Below are positions 49,999 to 59,876 of a stretch of 64,000 nt of DNA, piece after piece. This stretch comes from Rhodoplanes serenus (GTDB taxonomy: Bacteria > Pseudomonadota > Alphaproteobacteria > Rhizobiales > Xanthobacteraceae), in NCBI GenBank assembly GCA_945897515.1, contig CAMDFO010000012.1, forward strand, positions 26,732 to 90,731, read 5' to 3'. The first letter of the stretch is position 1. Each line of letters starts with the position of its first letter. The notes beneath the pieces were generated by a model. That model saw only the letters and a list, made by a program, of their open reading frames with translations, was not told the DNA's origin and did no database searches. A program made the translations under genes and the position numbers.

Positions 49999-50508
49999 TC
50001 AGATCCCGACGCGCTCGGCGTAGGGATCGGGTACGTCGAGCCGGGCGAGAATTCTCGCCTCGAACCGCTCCATCCTTTTCGCCTCGCGATCGGTTTCGTG
50101 ATCGTAGCCGAGCAGATGGAGAAAGCCGTGCACGGCGAGGTGCGCGAGATGGTCGCGAAATCGCTTGCCCTCGGCTTTCGCTTCGCGCGCCAGCGTCTGA
50201 TACGCGATGACGATGTCGCCGATGTGCGGAGGTTCGCCGCGGCGCGTTCCCGGAGCCTGCGCCGGGAACGACAGCACGTTGGTCGGCTTGTCGAAGCCGC
50301 GCCATTGCCGATTGAGCGCCTGGATCGCCGAATCATGGGTCAGGACGATAGCAAGCTGCACCCGCGGCGTTGAGGCCGCTTTTGCCGCGGTGGCGATGGC
50401 CTTTCGGACCACGGCTGCGGCTCGCGGCTCGGCTTTCCATCGCGACGACTCGACCGCAACGTCGATCTGCGGCCCGGCCTTGGTGCGGCCGCCCGTGGGC
50501 CGCTTCAT
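49999..50508 (-). CDS. ybeY: endoribonuclease YbeY
   Basis: 169 residues. Zinc-binding HGFLHLLGYDH with the upstream PTNVLSFP and GDIVIAYQT strands are typical. It is needed for 16S rRNA 3' end maturation and ribosome quality control. Its start overlaps the phoH stop (ATGA). Confidence 0.97.
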   Translation of the reverse strand: MKRPTGGRTKAGPQIDVAVESSRWKAEPRAAAVVRKAIATAAKAASTPRVQLAIVLTHDSAIQALNRQWRGFDKPTNVLSFPAQAPGTRRGEPPHIGDIVIAYQTLAREAKAEGKRFRDHLAHLAVHGFLHLLGYDHETDREAKRMERFEARILARLDVPDPYAERVGI

Positions 50509-51542
50509 TCCTTGACCTCGCGCTTGCGCGCCGCGGCCTTGTCGTAGGCGGCCACGATGCGCCCGACCAGTTCGTGGCGGACCACATCCTCGGCGGTGAA
50601 CTCGGCCATGCCGATGCCGTCGACGCCGGCGAGGAGCTTGGTCGCCTCGGCCAGTCCCGAGATCTGTCCGGACGGCAGATCCACCTGGCTCGGGTCGCCG
50701 GTGACGATCATGCGGCTGTTCTCGCCGAGCCGCGTCAGAAACATCTTCATCTGCATCGCCGTGGTGTTCTGCGCCTCGTCGAGAATGATGGCAGCGTTCG
50801 ACAGCGTGCGGCCGCGCATGAAGGCCAGCGGGGCGATCTCGATCTCGTTGGTCTGCAAGGCGCGCTCGACGATGCGCGCATCCATCAGATCGTACAGCGC
50901 GTCGTAGACCGGGCGCAGATACGGGTCGACCTTCTCGCGCATGTCGCCAGGCAGGAAGCCAAGGCGTTCGCCGGCTTCGACCGCGGGACGCGACAGGATG
51001 ATGCGGTCGACCTCCTTGCGCTCGAACAGCGACACCGCATAGGCGACCGCGAGCCAGGTCTTGCCGGTGCCGGCGGGACCGATCCCGAACACCAGCGCAT
51101 GACGACGCAGCGCGCGGATATACGCGTCCTGCGCGGTGGTGCGGGCGCGCACCGGGCGCTTGCGCAGGTTGATCTCCTCAAAGCCGGCGCGCGAGGTGGC
51201 CGGATCGAAGTCGAACAGCGAACCCTGCGCGATGGCTTGCCGGATCGCGCCTTCGACGTCGCCTGCGACCAGATCGTTGCCGCGCTTGATCTGCTCGTAG
51301 AGGCCCTCCAGCACGCGACGCGCCTGCTCGACCGCGTCGCGCGTGCCATCGAGCGTCACGTGATTGCCGCGCTGCTCGGCGACGACGCCAAGCCGGCGCT
51401 CGATCAGCGCGAGGTTCTGGCCGTACTGGCCGAACAGCACGGAGGCGTGGCGGTTGTCGTCGAAGGCCAGCACGACCTGCGACGGCGTTCCTTCCGTGGA
51501 AGGCACCAGTCCCTGGCCGGGTTCGAGCGGGCGCACGGGCAT
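50505..51542 (-). CDS. phoH: PhoH-family ATPase
   Basis: 345 residues. Walker A FGIGPAGTGKTWLAVAYAV and Walker B-like AAIILDEAQNTTAMQMKMF, with an N-terminal KH-like part that includes LALIERRLGVVAEQRGNHVT. This is the PhoL branch that always travels with ybeY and miaB; it probably serves RNA processing along with YbeY. Overlaps miaB stop by the ATGA arrangement. Confidence 0.95.
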   Translation of the reverse strand: MPVRPLEPGQGLVPSTEGTPSQVVLAFDDNRHASVLFGQYGQNLALIERRLGVVAEQRGNHVTLDGTRDAVEQARRVLEGLYEQIKRGNDLVAGDVEGAIRQAIAQGSLFDFDPATSRAGFEEINLRKRPVRARTTAQDAYIRALRRHALVFGIGPAGTGKTWLAVAYAVSLFERKEVDRIILSRPAVEAGERLGFLPGDMREKVDPYLRPVYDALYDLMDARIVERALQTNEIEIAPLAFMRGRTLSNAAIILDEAQNTTAMQMKMFLTRLGENSRMIVTGDPSQVDLPSGQISGLAEATKLLAGVDGIGMAEFTAEDVVRHELVGRIVAAYDKAAARKREVKE

Positions 51543-52924
51543 CAGGCTCCCACGGCCTCCGCGAACGAGGGGGCGGTTTGCCTCGATGCATCGGCCAGCG
51601 TGCCGAACAGGCTGTTGACCCTGATTTCGGTGACGGTCACCGGCGCGATCTCGCCGATCAGGGATGGAGGTCCCACGACCGGCACCGGCTGCAGATAGGG
51701 CGACCGGCCGACGATCTGGCCCGGATGGCGGCCGGGCTTCTCGAACAGCACGTCGAAGGTGAGCCCCAGGCAGCGCGCCATGAACGCCGCCTGATGCCGC
51801 TCGATGTCGTCCTGCAGGCGCTGCAGCCGCTCGTTCTTCACCGCTTCGGGGAGTTGATTCATGTCGGCGGCCGGTGTTCCGGGTCGCGGCGAATATTTGA
51901 ACGAGTAGGCGCTGGCAAAGCCGATCTCGGACATGAGCCGCAGCGTATCGCGGAAATCCTCCTCGGTCTCGCCCGGGAAGCCGACGATGAAGTCGGACGA
52001 GAATGCGATGTCGGGCCGCGCGGTGCGCAGCCTCTCGACGGTGCGCAGATAATCGGCGCGGGTGTGGCGGCGATTCATCGCTTCGAGGATGCGGTCGGAG
52101 CCGGACTGCACCGGCAGATGCAGTTGCGGCATCAGCGCCGGCAGGTCGCGGTGCGCGGCGATCAGGCTGTCGTCCATGTCGCAGGGATGGCTCGTGCTGT
52201 AGCGCAGCCGCGCGACGCCGGGAATCTCCGCGAGCCGATGCATCAGCCGGCCGAGCGTCGAGGCGCGGCCGTCCACGCCTTCGCCGTGATAGCCGTTGAC
52301 GTTCTGGCCGAGCAGGGTGATCTCGCGGACGCCGGCCTGGGCCAGGCGCTCCGCCTCCGCGACGATCTTCGCCGCCGGCCGCGACACCTCCATGCCGCGC
52401 GTGTAGGGCACGACGCAGAAGGTGCAGAACTTGTCGCAGCCCTCCTGCACAGTGATGAAGGCCGACACGCCGCGCCTGGCGATGGCCGCGCGGCTCGGCG
52501 CCGCCAGATGATCGAACTTGGTCTCGACCGGAAACTCCGTCTCGATTGCTCTGCCGCGCTCTGCGCGTTCCAGCATCTCCGGCAGCCGGTGATAGCTCTG
52601 CGGCCCGACCACGAGATCGACCGCGCGCTCGCGGCGGAGGATTTCCTTGCCCTCGGCCTGCGCGACGCAGCCGGCGACGGCGACCGTCACGCGGCGTCCC
52701 CCGCTCGCGGCCGCGTCCTTGAGTTCGCGGATGCGGCCAAGCTCGGAATAGACCTTGTCGGCGGCCTTCTCGCGGATGTTGCAGGTGTTGAGGATGATGA
52801 GGTCGGCGTCGTCCGGCGTCGCGGTCTCGACGAAGCCCGCGGGAGCGAGCGTGTCCGCCATACGATGCGAATCGTAGACGTTCATCTGGCAGCCGTAGGA
52901 CTTGACGTAGAGCTTTTTTGTCAT
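51542..52924 (-). CDS. miaB: tRNA-2-methylthio-N6-dimethylallyladenosine synthase
   Basis: 460 residues. N-terminal iron-sulfur domain with [14 protein letters not shown], the radical-SAM cluster CDKFCTFC, and a C-terminal TRAM domain. It methylthiolates isopentenylated A37 in tRNAs. First gene of miaB-phoH-ybeY-CBS protein-lnt. In relatives it directly follows fur; here about 4.3 kb of other genes intervene. Confidence 0.98.
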   Translation of the reverse strand: MTKKLYVKSYGCQMNVYDSHRMADTLAPAGFVETATPDDADLIILNTCNIREKAADKVYSELGRIRELKDAAASGGRRVTVAVAGCVAQAEGKEILRRERAVDLVVGPQSYHRLPEMLERAERGRAIETEFPVETKFDHLAAPSRAAIARRGVSAFITVQEGCDKFCTFCVVPYTRGMEVSRPAAKIVAEAERLAQAGVREITLLGQNVNGYHGEGVDGRASTLGRLMHRLAEIPGVARLRYSTSHPCDMDDSLIAAHRDLPALMPQLHLPVQSGSDRILEAMNRRHTRADYLRTVERLRTARPDIAFSSDFIVGFPGETEEDFRDTLRLMSEIGFASAYSFKYSPRPGTPAADMNQLPEAVKNERLQRLQDDIERHQAAFMARCLGLTFDVLFEKPGRHPGQIVGRSPYLQPVPVVGPPSLIGEIAPVTVTEIRVNSLFGTLADASRQTAPSFAEAVGA

Positions 52925-53068
52925 GCCGTCGCGGACGAATTCCCTATAGATTTCAAATTATTATACCGCTTTGATGCGAATGCTTGGTTCCTGCTGTTGG
53001 ATATGGTTTTAGCCCTTCTCGGCCGCAAAAGGAAACGCCAATCCGTAAGACCGCAGCCCGGCAGCAGG

Positions 53069-54490
53069 TCAAACATGGCTGGTTCCGAGCGGCTTCTCGT
53101 CCATCAGCACAACGGCGACCAGCGACACCGCGAAGCTCGCGGCGACCGCCAGGAACACGCCGACGAAGCCCTCGACAGAATAGACCGCGCCGGCGGAGGT
53201 GTCCGCGCCGGAAAGGATGATCACCCCGAACACCGCCACCAGCATCGTCGCGAACAGGTTGCGCGAGAACTGCATGGTGGCGACCGCCGATCCGAAGGTG
53301 TGGATCGACACGTTGTTTTGCAGCGCGGTGGCGGCGAGCGGCGGCATGGTGCCGAAGCCTATTCCGATCAGGAACAGCAGCACCTCGAACTCCAGAAGCG
53401 TCATGCTCTTGGCGCGCCATGCCATCAGCAGCATCGATGCGATCGCAAGCACCATGCCGACGATCGGAATCCGCTTGTAGCGCTCGCGCCGGGGCAGGAT
53501 CGTTCCGGTTATGCCGGCGCTGATGTTGAGCGTCACGGCGAGCATCAGCACGCTGAGCCCCGCGCTTGCCGGCGCAAGGCCGACGATGTTCTGCAGATAC
53601 ATCGGCAGGAAGATGTGAAGGCCGACGATCGGGCCCCAGCCGAAGGCGTTGGCGGCGACCGCGAGCCGCGCCTCGCGGTCCGACAGGATCGACAGCGGGA
53701 TGAGCGGCTCGGGCGCGGTGCGCAGCCGCACGATGAACGCGATTCCAAGTAGGACCGCCGCGGCGAACAGCCCGAGGATCGGCATGGACCCCCACGGATA
53801 GTTCACGCCGCCCATGCTTAGCGCCAGCATGAAGGACGAGCTCGCGGCCATGATCAGCCCCGCTCCGAGGAAGTCGAGCTTGTGCGGCCGCTCGTGCCGC
53901 GGCAAGTGGCGCAGCAGCGTCAGCGTGAGCGCGATGGCGATCAGGCCGAGCGGGATGTTCATCCAGAAGATCACCGACCAGTGCAGGTATTCGGCGATGA
54001 ACCCGCCGAGCACCGGGCCGCAGGCGCCGGCGGTGGTGTAGGTCGCGGAGAAATAGCCATAGTACTTGCCGCGCTCCTTGGGCGCGGCGATGTCGCCCAG
54101 CACCACCATGCCGGTGGAGGTGAGCCCGCCGCCGCCGAGCCCGTGCAGCACGCGGCCGAGGATCAGCACCACCATGTTGGGCGCGAGCGCGCAGACGATC
54201 GAGCCCGCCATGTACAGCGAGATCGCGATCAGCAGCGTCACGCGGCGGCCGCGGATGTCGCTGATCTTGCCGTAGAGCGCGGTGATCGCGGTGTTGGAAA
54301 TGAGATAGGCGGTCACCAGCCAGGGCAGGTTGTGCACGTCGCCGAACTCGCGGCCGATGGTGGGCAGCGCGCTCGCGAGAATGGTGTTGTCGAGCGAGCC
54401 CATGAACACGGGCAGCAGCACGCCCAGGACCACGAGCATGGTCTGGCGGTGCGTCAATGTTCTCTGGCTGATGGGGACCCCGGCATCCAT
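53069..54490 (-). CDS. MFS drug exporter, DHA2 (EmrB/QacA) type
   Basis: 473 residues with about fourteen hydrophobic segments. LPVFMGSLDNTILASALPTI (motif D1 of DHA2 exporters), GKISDIRGRRVTL (motif A) and a motif C-like GACGPVLGGFI are present. It should export hydrophobic compounds using the proton gradient. No adjacent TetR or MarR regulator or EmrA partner. Lies with the CoxL-like gene in an insertion that splits fur from miaB. Confidence 0.92.
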   Translation of the reverse strand: MDAGVPISQRTLTHRQTMLVVLGVLLPVFMGSLDNTILASALPTIGREFGDVHNLPWLVTAYLISNTAITALYGKISDIRGRRVTLLIAISLYMAGSIVCALAPNMVVLILGRVLHGLGGGGLTSTGMVVLGDIAAPKERGKYYGYFSATYTTAGACGPVLGGFIAEYLHWSVIFWMNIPLGLIAIALTLTLLRHLPRHERPHKLDFLGAGLIMAASSSFMLALSMGGVNYPWGSMPILGLFAAAVLLGIAFIVRLRTAPEPLIPLSILSDREARLAVAANAFGWGPIVGLHIFLPMYLQNIVGLAPASAGLSVLMLAVTLNISAGITGTILPRRERYKRIPIVGMVLAIASMLLMAWRAKSMTLLEFEVLLFLIGIGFGTMPPLAATALQNNVSIHTFGSAVATMQFSRNLFATMLVAVFGVIILSGADTSAGAVYSVEGFVGVFLAVAASFAVSLVAVVLMDEKPLGTSHV

Positions 54491-54544
54491 ACCCGACTAC
54501 ACGGCTCCCGGCGGCGGATGTGCATTCGGTGGCGCCGCGGATAG

Positions 54545-54650
54545 ACCTCCCCTTGAAAAGGGGAGGTCGACGCGCGAAGCGCGTCGGGTGGGGATCGACT
54601 CGCGAAGGAATGATCCCCACCCCAGCCCTCCCCTTTCCAAGGGGAGGGAG
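54545..54650. repeat. CCCTCTCCC-family palindromic repeat, copy 2
   Basis: ACCTCCCCTTGAAAAGGGGA opens and CCCTCCCCTTTCCAAGGGGA closes it; GGTGGGGATCG and its inverse lie inside. Between the MFS and CoxL-like genes. Confidence 0.7.
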
Positions 54651-54681
54651 CGCGCCGGGTTCGCGGCCACCGACCGCCCGA

Positions 54682-57057
54682 TCATGACCGGGCGGCTTTG
54701 GCTTGCTGGATCGCCTGCCAGATCGCAAACGGCGTGGCCGGCATGGCGATGTCGCGGATGCCATAGTCGCGCAGCGCGTCGGCGATGGCGCTGACGATGA
54801 CCGCCAGCGCGGGCGTGGTCCCGCCTTCGCCGCCGGCCTTGATGCCGAGCGGATTGGTCGGCGACAGCACCTCGACGATCTCGGCCTTGAACGACGGCAG
54901 GGTGTGCGCGTGCGGCATGCCGTAATCCATGAATGAGCCGGTCAGCGGCTGGCCGGAGGAGGGGTCAATGTAGCACTGCTCCCACATCGCTTGCCCCACG
55001 CCCTGCGCGATGCCGCCATGCGTCTGGCCGTGGACAATCATCGGATTGATGCAGCGGCCGACGTCGTCGACACAGGAATAGCGGGTGATCGTCGGCAGGC
55101 CGGTGTCGGGATCGACCTCGATCTCGCAGATCGCGCAGCCGTTCGGGAACACCGGTTCGTGCATCTCGTTGTCGGCGGCGACGGCGAGGCCGCCCTTCAG
55201 CTCGGCCGGCAGCGTCAGCCGCGCCGCCTCCTTGGCGAGCTCGAGGAAATCGAAGCTGCGGTTGCTGGTCGGTGACGAGAAGCGGCCGTCTTTGAATTCG
55301 ATCCTGTCGGCGGGCGCATTGAGGGCAAGCGCCGCGATGGCCTTGCCCTTGGCGATCAACTCCGGCACCGCCTTGGAGATGACCGTGGCGGCGTGGCGCA
55401 TCGAGCGGCCGGAATGCGAGCCGCCGCCGACGCTGACGATATCGGTGTCGCCCATGATGACGTTGATGACGGCATGCGGCACCACGATCAGGTCGGCCAG
55501 CACCTGGGCGAAGCTCGTCTCGTGGCCCTGGCCGCTCGGCTGCGTGCCGATGACGCAATCGACCGTGCCGTCGGGCTTCACGGTGATCTCGGTGCGCTCC
55601 TTCGGCGCGCCGATCGAGGACTCGACATAGTTGGCGATGCCGAGGCCGAGCAGCTTGCCGCGCTTCTTCGCCTCGCGCTTGCGCTGCTTGAAGCCGTCGA
55701 CGTTGGCGATCCTGAAGGCCAGGTCCATGTTGGCCTCGTAGGTGCCGCTGTCGTAGAGCATGCCGACGGCGTTGCGGTACGGCATCGCCTTCGCGCGGAC
55801 CAGATTCTTGCGGCGCAGCCGGACCCGGTCGATGCCGAGCTGGTCGGCCGCCATGTCCATGAGCCGCTCGATGGCAAACGTCACCTCGGGCCGGCCGGAC
55901 GAACGATAGGCGTTGGTCGGCATGGTGTTGGTGAACACGGCGCGCGCGCGCAGCGATGCCGCAGGAATGGCGTAGCTGCCGGTGATCAGGCCAGAGCCCT
56001 TCGACAGTGGCGACAGCGAGACGCAGTGCGCGCCGACGTTGCTGACGTTGTCGGCGCGCATGCCGAGGATGCGGCCGTCCTTGTCGAACGCAAGCTCGAC
56101 CGTGGTGACGAGATCGCGGCCCTGGTAGTCGGTGAGGAAGGCTTCCGAGCGGGTCGCGGTGTATTTCACTGGGCGCTTGATCTTGCCGGCCGCCCACAGC
56201 ACCAGTCCGTATTCGACGTAGGGACGGTTGCGCGAGCCGAAGTTGCCGCCGATGTCATAGGACAGGACGCGCATCTTGTCGGGCGGCACGCCCAGCACGC
56301 CGGCCATTTCGGCCTTCTGCTTCACCGCGCCGCCGCCGCCGCAAGTGAGCGTGTAGCGTCCCGACGCGGCATCGTAGTCGCCGAGCGCGGAGCGCAATTC
56401 CATCGTCACGGCGGTGACGCGGCCGATATTGAATTTCGATTTCACGACATGGGCGGCTGCGGCGAAGGCCCGGTCGGTCTTCTCCTTGTCGCCGAAGTGG
56501 CAGTCCACCAGCACGTTGTCCACCGTCTCGTCCCACACGGTGGCGGCGCCGGGCTTGAGGCCGTCTTCGGCGGCGAGCACGAACGGCAGCACGTCGTACT
56601 CGACCTCGACGGCTTCCGCGGCGTCCATCGCCTGCGCGCGCGTCTCGGCGACCACCACCGCCACCGGCTCGCCGACGTGGCGGGCCTTGTCGGCCGGCAG
56701 CAGCATGTGCCGACCGGGAAACACCGGCGCGCCATGCGGGCCGGTGAGCTTCAGATCGAAATGGGTCGATGGCACCGGCGAATGCGGAATGGGCTTGAGC
56801 GCTTCGGCCTCGCAGTCCGCGCCGGTCAGCACCAGCAGCACGCCGGGCATCGCCCTGGCCGCGCCCGTTTCGATGCGGACGATGCGCGCATGCGGATGCG
56901 GCGAGCGCACCATCGCGGCGTAGGTCTGGCGCTCGAGGCTGAAGTCGTCGGTGTAGCGGCCCTTGCCGGTGAGCAGGCGCGCGTCCTCCTTGCGGCGGAT
57001 CGGATGGCCGATCGAGCCGAAGGCGGTGCCGGCGGGGAATTTCATCTGCTCGTTCAT
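54682..57057 (-). CDS. orphan molybdenum hydroxylase large subunit (CoxL-like)
   Basis: 791 residues of the xanthine oxidase/CO dehydrogenase molybdopterin-subunit family: IGHPIRRKEDARLLTGKGRY, GGNFGSRNRPYVEYGLVLWA, AYRSSGR at 383-389 and a C-terminal KAGGEGGTTPALAVIVSAIA with the catalytic glutamate. The 383-389 loop differs from form I CO dehydrogenases (AYXCSFR) and from the usual form II loop (AYRGAGR), so CO oxidation is unlikely. The FAD and 2Fe-2S subunits normally beside it are missing here, so it must use partners from elsewhere. Substrate unknown. Confidence 0.9.
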   Translation of the reverse strand: MNEQMKFPAGTAFGSIGHPIRRKEDARLLTGKGRYTDDFSLERQTYAAMVRSPHPHARIVRIETGAARAMPGVLLVLTGADCEAEALKPIPHSPVPSTHFDLKLTGPHGAPVFPGRHMLLPADKARHVGEPVAVVVAETRAQAMDAAEAVEVEYDVLPFVLAAEDGLKPGAATVWDETVDNVLVDCHFGDKEKTDRAFAAAAHVVKSKFNIGRVTAVTMELRSALGDYDAASGRYTLTCGGGGAVKQKAEMAGVLGVPPDKMRVLSYDIGGNFGSRNRPYVEYGLVLWAAGKIKRPVKYTATRSEAFLTDYQGRDLVTTVELAFDKDGRILGMRADNVSNVGAHCVSLSPLSKGSGLITGSYAIPAASLRARAVFTNTMPTNAYRSSGRPEVTFAIERLMDMAADQLGIDRVRLRRKNLVRAKAMPYRNAVGMLYDSGTYEANMDLAFRIANVDGFKQRKREAKKRGKLLGLGIANYVESSIGAPKERTEITVKPDGTVDCVIGTQPSGQGHETSFAQVLADLIVVPHAVINVIMGDTDIVSVGGGSHSGRSMRHAATVISKAVPELIAKGKAIAALALNAPADRIEFKDGRFSSPTSNRSFDFLELAKEAARLTLPAELKGGLAVAADNEMHEPVFPNGCAICEIEVDPDTGLPTITRYSCVDDVGRCINPMIVHGQTHGGIAQGVGQAMWEQCYIDPSSGQPLTGSFMDYGMPHAHTLPSFKAEIVEVLSPTNPLGIKAGGEGGTTPALAVIVSAIADALRDYGIRDIAMPATPFAIWQAIQQAKAARS

Positions 57058-57099
57058 GTCGGAAATTCAATCGAATGGGTTGCAACAGCGGCAGCATGC

Positions 57100-57219
57100 T
57101 CCCTCTCCCCGCGTGCGGGGAGAGGGTTGGGGTGAGGGGGTCTGTGACTCTCGATGGGCACCAACCCCCTCACCCGGCGCACTTCGTGCGCCGACCTCTC
57201 CCCGCAAGCGGGGAGAGGT
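57100..57219. repeat. CCCTCTCCC-family palindromic repeat, copy 3
   Basis: CCCTCTCCCCGCGTGCGGGG and its inverse CCTCTCCCCGCAAGCGGGGA frame a spacer with GGTTGGGGTGAGGGGG and CCCCCTCACCC arms. Between fur and the CoxL-like gene. Confidence 0.85.
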
Positions 57220-57243
57220 AGAACTTGCGGCACCGGCTCGGCA

Positions 57244-57675
57244 TCACCGCCGCGGCTTGTCGTCGAGCGGCACGGCGTAGAGCTCGAGCCGGTGATCGAC
57301 CAGCTTGTATCCGAGCTTGCGCGCCACCTCGGCCTGCAGCTTCTCGATCTCCTCGGACTGGAACTCGATCACCTGGCCGGTGCGCAGGTTGATCAGGTGA
57401 TCGTGGTGCGACTCCGGAATCTGCTCGTAGCGCGCGCGGCCCTCGCGGAAGTCATGGCGCTCGATGATGCCGGAATCCTCGAACAGCTTCACCGTCCGGT
57501 ACACCGTCGAGATCGAGATGTTCTTGTCCACTTCGGCGCAGCGCCGGTAGAGTTCCTCGACGTCGGGATGGTCGGCGGAATCCGCCAGCACGCGCGCGAT
57601 CACGCGGCGCTGCTCGGTCATGCGCATGCCCTTGGCGACGCAAAGGGCCTCGATGTTGGTTTTCGGCGCGGTCAC
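57244..57675 (-). CDS. fur: Fur-family regulator (rhizobial Fur/Mur type)
   Basis: 143 residues from the GTG at 57675, preceded by AGAGG at good distance; an ATG at 57699 has no ribosome site. Winged-helix GMRMTEQRRVIARVL to ISISTVYRTVKLF and metal-binding HHDHLINLRTGQVIEF. The cysteine pair found after HHDHL in many Fur proteins is absent, as in rhizobial Fur/Mur proteins that answer to manganese or iron. Downstream of tsaB-rimI as in other Rhizobiales. Confidence 0.95.
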   Translation of the reverse strand: MTAPKTNIEALCVAKGMRMTEQRRVIARVLADSADHPDVEELYRRCAEVDKNISISTVYRTVKLFEDSGIIERHDFREGRARYEQIPESHHDHLINLRTGQVIEFQSEEIEKLQAEVARKLGYKLVDHRLELYAVPLDDKPRR

Positions 57676-57756
57676 GAGTTCCTCTTTGAGGCGGATCATA
57701 AGACCGGGCCGGAGGGCCGTCCATTGTGTCCCGTCAGGCCCGGAATGACGGCGGAT

Positions 57757-58242
57757 TTAAACCAGATCGCGGCGCAGCACGAGCGCAGCGGCGGCGCGGT
57801 CGCGGTCCTGCTGGTAGTAGCCCTCACGCCGCCCGACCTCGCGGAAGCCGGCCCGCCGGTAGAGCCGCCGCGCCGGCTCGTTGTCCTCGTCGACTTCGAG
57901 GAACACGGCGCGTGCGCCCAGGCCCGCGAGCCGCCGCAGGTGCAGGTTAAGGAGCGCGCGCGCAAGCCCGCGTCCCTGCCATGCGGACGCGACCGCAACC
58001 GAGAGGATTTCCGCTTCGTCTCCGGCGAGCCGCGACAGGATGAAGCCGTGCAGCGCGCGTCCCACCGTGGCGCGATGCGCGACGGTGTTGCGTTCGAGCA
58101 GCAGCCGCTCGAACTCGCCGTCGCTCCAGCCGCGCCGGAACGAGGCGGCGTGTATCGCAGCGATCGCGGCGGCGTCGCGCGGGCGCGCCTCGGTGAGCAC
58201 CGGCTCGCGGCGCGCGAACAGGCGCGTGAACATCCCGATCAT
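57757..58242 (-). CDS. rimI: ribosomal-protein-alanine N-acetyltransferase
   Basis: 161 residues, GNAT fold: acetyl-CoA-binding region AEILSVAVASAWQGRGLARA followed by VFLEVDEDNEPARRLYRRAG and GRREGYY. Located directly after tsaB with an ATGA overlap, so RimI, which acetylates S18, is the most likely member. About ten residues longer at the N-terminus than usual. Confidence 0.93.
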   Translation of the reverse strand: MIGMFTRLFARREPVLTEARPRDAAAIAAIHAASFRRGWSDGEFERLLLERNTVAHRATVGRALHGFILSRLAGDEAEILSVAVASAWQGRGLARALLNLHLRRLAGLGARAVFLEVDEDNEPARRLYRRAGFREVGRREGYYQQDRDRAAAALVLRRDLV

Positions 58243-58919
58243 CGGCGCGGCAGCCTTGCGGCGTCCTGCGGCTGCGCGTCGGGCGCGCGGAGATAGAGCG
58301 GCTTCGGGCTCTCAATGGTCTCGTCGGCGGCGGCCGCGAGGCGGCCGACCCAGACGATGTCGGGCGCGCGCTTGTCGTCCACCAGCGCCGGCGGGATTTC
58401 GCGCGCCGGCCATGCGGCCGCGAGCATGTTCGCGCCGGTGCCGACGATCCGCACCGGGCCGGTCGCCGCCGCGCGCACCGCATCGGAGACGCTGGCGATG
58501 CGCGGAGCGACCAGCGTGCGCCCGCCGGGGCCGAAGATCTGCAGATAGACATGCTGATGCCGCGCATCGATCGCGACCACGACCCCGGTCTTGTCGTCAT
58601 GAGCGATGTAGGGCGCGGCGTAGGCGGCGAGCGTCGTCAGCCCAATGGCGGGCTTGGCGGCGGCGAGCGCGATGCCGCGCGCCGCCGAGATTCCGACCCG
58701 CAGCCCGGTGAAGCTGCCGGGGCCGGTGGTGACGGCGATGCGGTCGAGCGCGGAGAACGGCATGTCCGCATGCGCCATGACCCGGGCGATCAGCGGCATC
58801 AGCGCCTCGGCGTGGCCGCGCAGCATCGGCAGCGATTCGCTCGCCATCTTGCCGTGCTCGGTGTCGAGCACGGCGGCGGCGCAGGCCTCAAGCGCGGTAT
58901 CGATGGCGAGAACACGCAT
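58239..58919 (-). CDS. tsaB: tRNA threonylcarbamoyladenosine biosynthesis protein TsaB
   Basis: 226 residues. Opens MRVLAIDTALEACAAAVLD and contains TTGPGSFTGLRVGISAARGI, the family signature. It partners TsaD and TsaE to make t6A37 in tRNA. Four-base overlap with rimI. Confidence 0.96.
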   Translation of the reverse strand: MRVLAIDTALEACAAAVLDTEHGKMASESLPMLRGHAEALMPLIARVMAHADMPFSALDRIAVTTGPGSFTGLRVGISAARGIALAAAKPAIGLTTLAAYAAPYIAHDDKTGVVVAIDARHQHVYLQIFGPGGRTLVAPRIASVSDAVRAAATGPVRIVGTGANMLAAAWPAREIPPALVDDKRAPDIVWVGRLAAAADETIESPKPLYLRAPDAQPQDAARLPRR

Positions 58920-58970
58920 GATGATGCGAGTCTAGCACCGCGATGACTTGAGCGCGCCAGTGCCACGTCA

Positions 58971-59111
58971 TCCCTCCCCCGTTCGGGGGAGGGTGGCTCA
59001 CGCGGAGGCGATAGCCGAGCGTGAGTCGGGTGGGGTGTATGTCGAACGCAGATCCACCCCACCCGGCCGCTCGCTGACGCTCGCGTCCACCCTCCCCACA
59101 AGGGGGAGGGA
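58971..59111. repeat. CCCTCTCCC-family palindromic repeat, copy 4
   Basis: CCCTCCCCCGTTCGGGGGAG opens and CACCCTCCCCACAAGGGGGA closes it, with GTGAGTCGGGTGGGG and an inverse CCCCACCCGGCCGC inside. Between nfu and tsaB. Confidence 0.75.
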
Positions 59112-59173
59112 TGGCTGCGGCACTTTCCGTCAGGCTGGAGATTAAGGTGAGTGCGCGTCGCGACTGCGTCGAA

Positions 59174-59737
59174 TTAAACCGGCCGGACCTCGACCACTTC
59201 CGGCACGTAGTGCTTCAGCAGGTTCTGGATACCGTGCCGCAGGGTCGCGGTGGACGACGGACAGCCGGAGCAGGCGCCCTTCATGTGCAGATAGACCACG
59301 CCTTCCTTGAAGCCGCGGAAGGTGATGTCGCCGCCGTCGTTGGCGACCGCGGGCCGCACCCGGGTCTCGATCAGGTCCTTGATGGTGGTGACGATCTCCT
59401 CGTCGGCCGCCTCGAAGAACTCGTTCTCGTCGTCGTTGCCGCCGGTCTCGCCCGCCTTGAGCAGCGGTGCGCCGGACATGAAGTGCTCCATGATGGCGCC
59501 GAGGATCGCCGGCTTGAGCTGCGGCCATTCGCCGTCGGACTTGGTGACGGTGATGAAGTCGGAGCCGAAGAACACGCCGTTGATGCCCTTGATCTCGAAC
59601 AGCCGCTCCGCCAGCGGCGAGGACTTCGCGGCGTCCGCAGGGTCGCGCAGGTCGAGCGTGCCGGTTTCGAGCACCGCCTGTCCGGGCAGGAACTTCAGGG
59701 TCGCCGGGTTGGGCGTGGCTTCGGTCTGGATGAACAT
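59174..59737 (-). CDS. NfuA-like Fe-S cluster carrier protein
   Basis: 187 residues. N-terminal Nfu_N domain MFIQTEATPNPATLKFLPGQ and the C-terminal NifU-type domain with GACSGCPSSTATLRHGI, whose CxxC holds the 4Fe-4S cluster. It is a carrier or scaffold for Fe-S delivery. Located between usp and tsaB, the usual rhizobial place. Confidence 0.95.
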   Translation of the reverse strand: MFIQTEATPNPATLKFLPGQAVLETGTLDLRDPADAAKSSPLAERLFEIKGINGVFFGSDFITVTKSDGEWPQLKPAILGAIMEHFMSGAPLLKAGETGGNDDENEFFEAADEEIVTTIKDLIETRVRPAVANDGGDITFRGFKEGVVYLHMKGACSGCPSSTATLRHGIQNLLKHYVPEVVEVRPV

Positions 59738-59876
59738 GGGCAGTCTCCTTCGCCGGCAACGGGTTCAAGGCCCGCGCGGCTCAAATCACCATAGCAGATA
59801 AGTGGCTATTGCGGCAGGCCGGGTCAACCGAGGGCCGAATCGGCCCGTTAACTCCCGAAGGGCGGCCCGCCACCCT

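Noticed and set aside
52953..54764. A 603-residue arginine- and histidine-rich minus-strand frame
   Set aside because: Composition is that of a shadow frame; the MFS transporter at 53069-54490 in another frame has clear membrane segments and motifs.
59815..59865. GGGCCG/CGGCCC hairpin between usp and nfu as terminator
   Set aside because: Short stem and no T-run on either strand.
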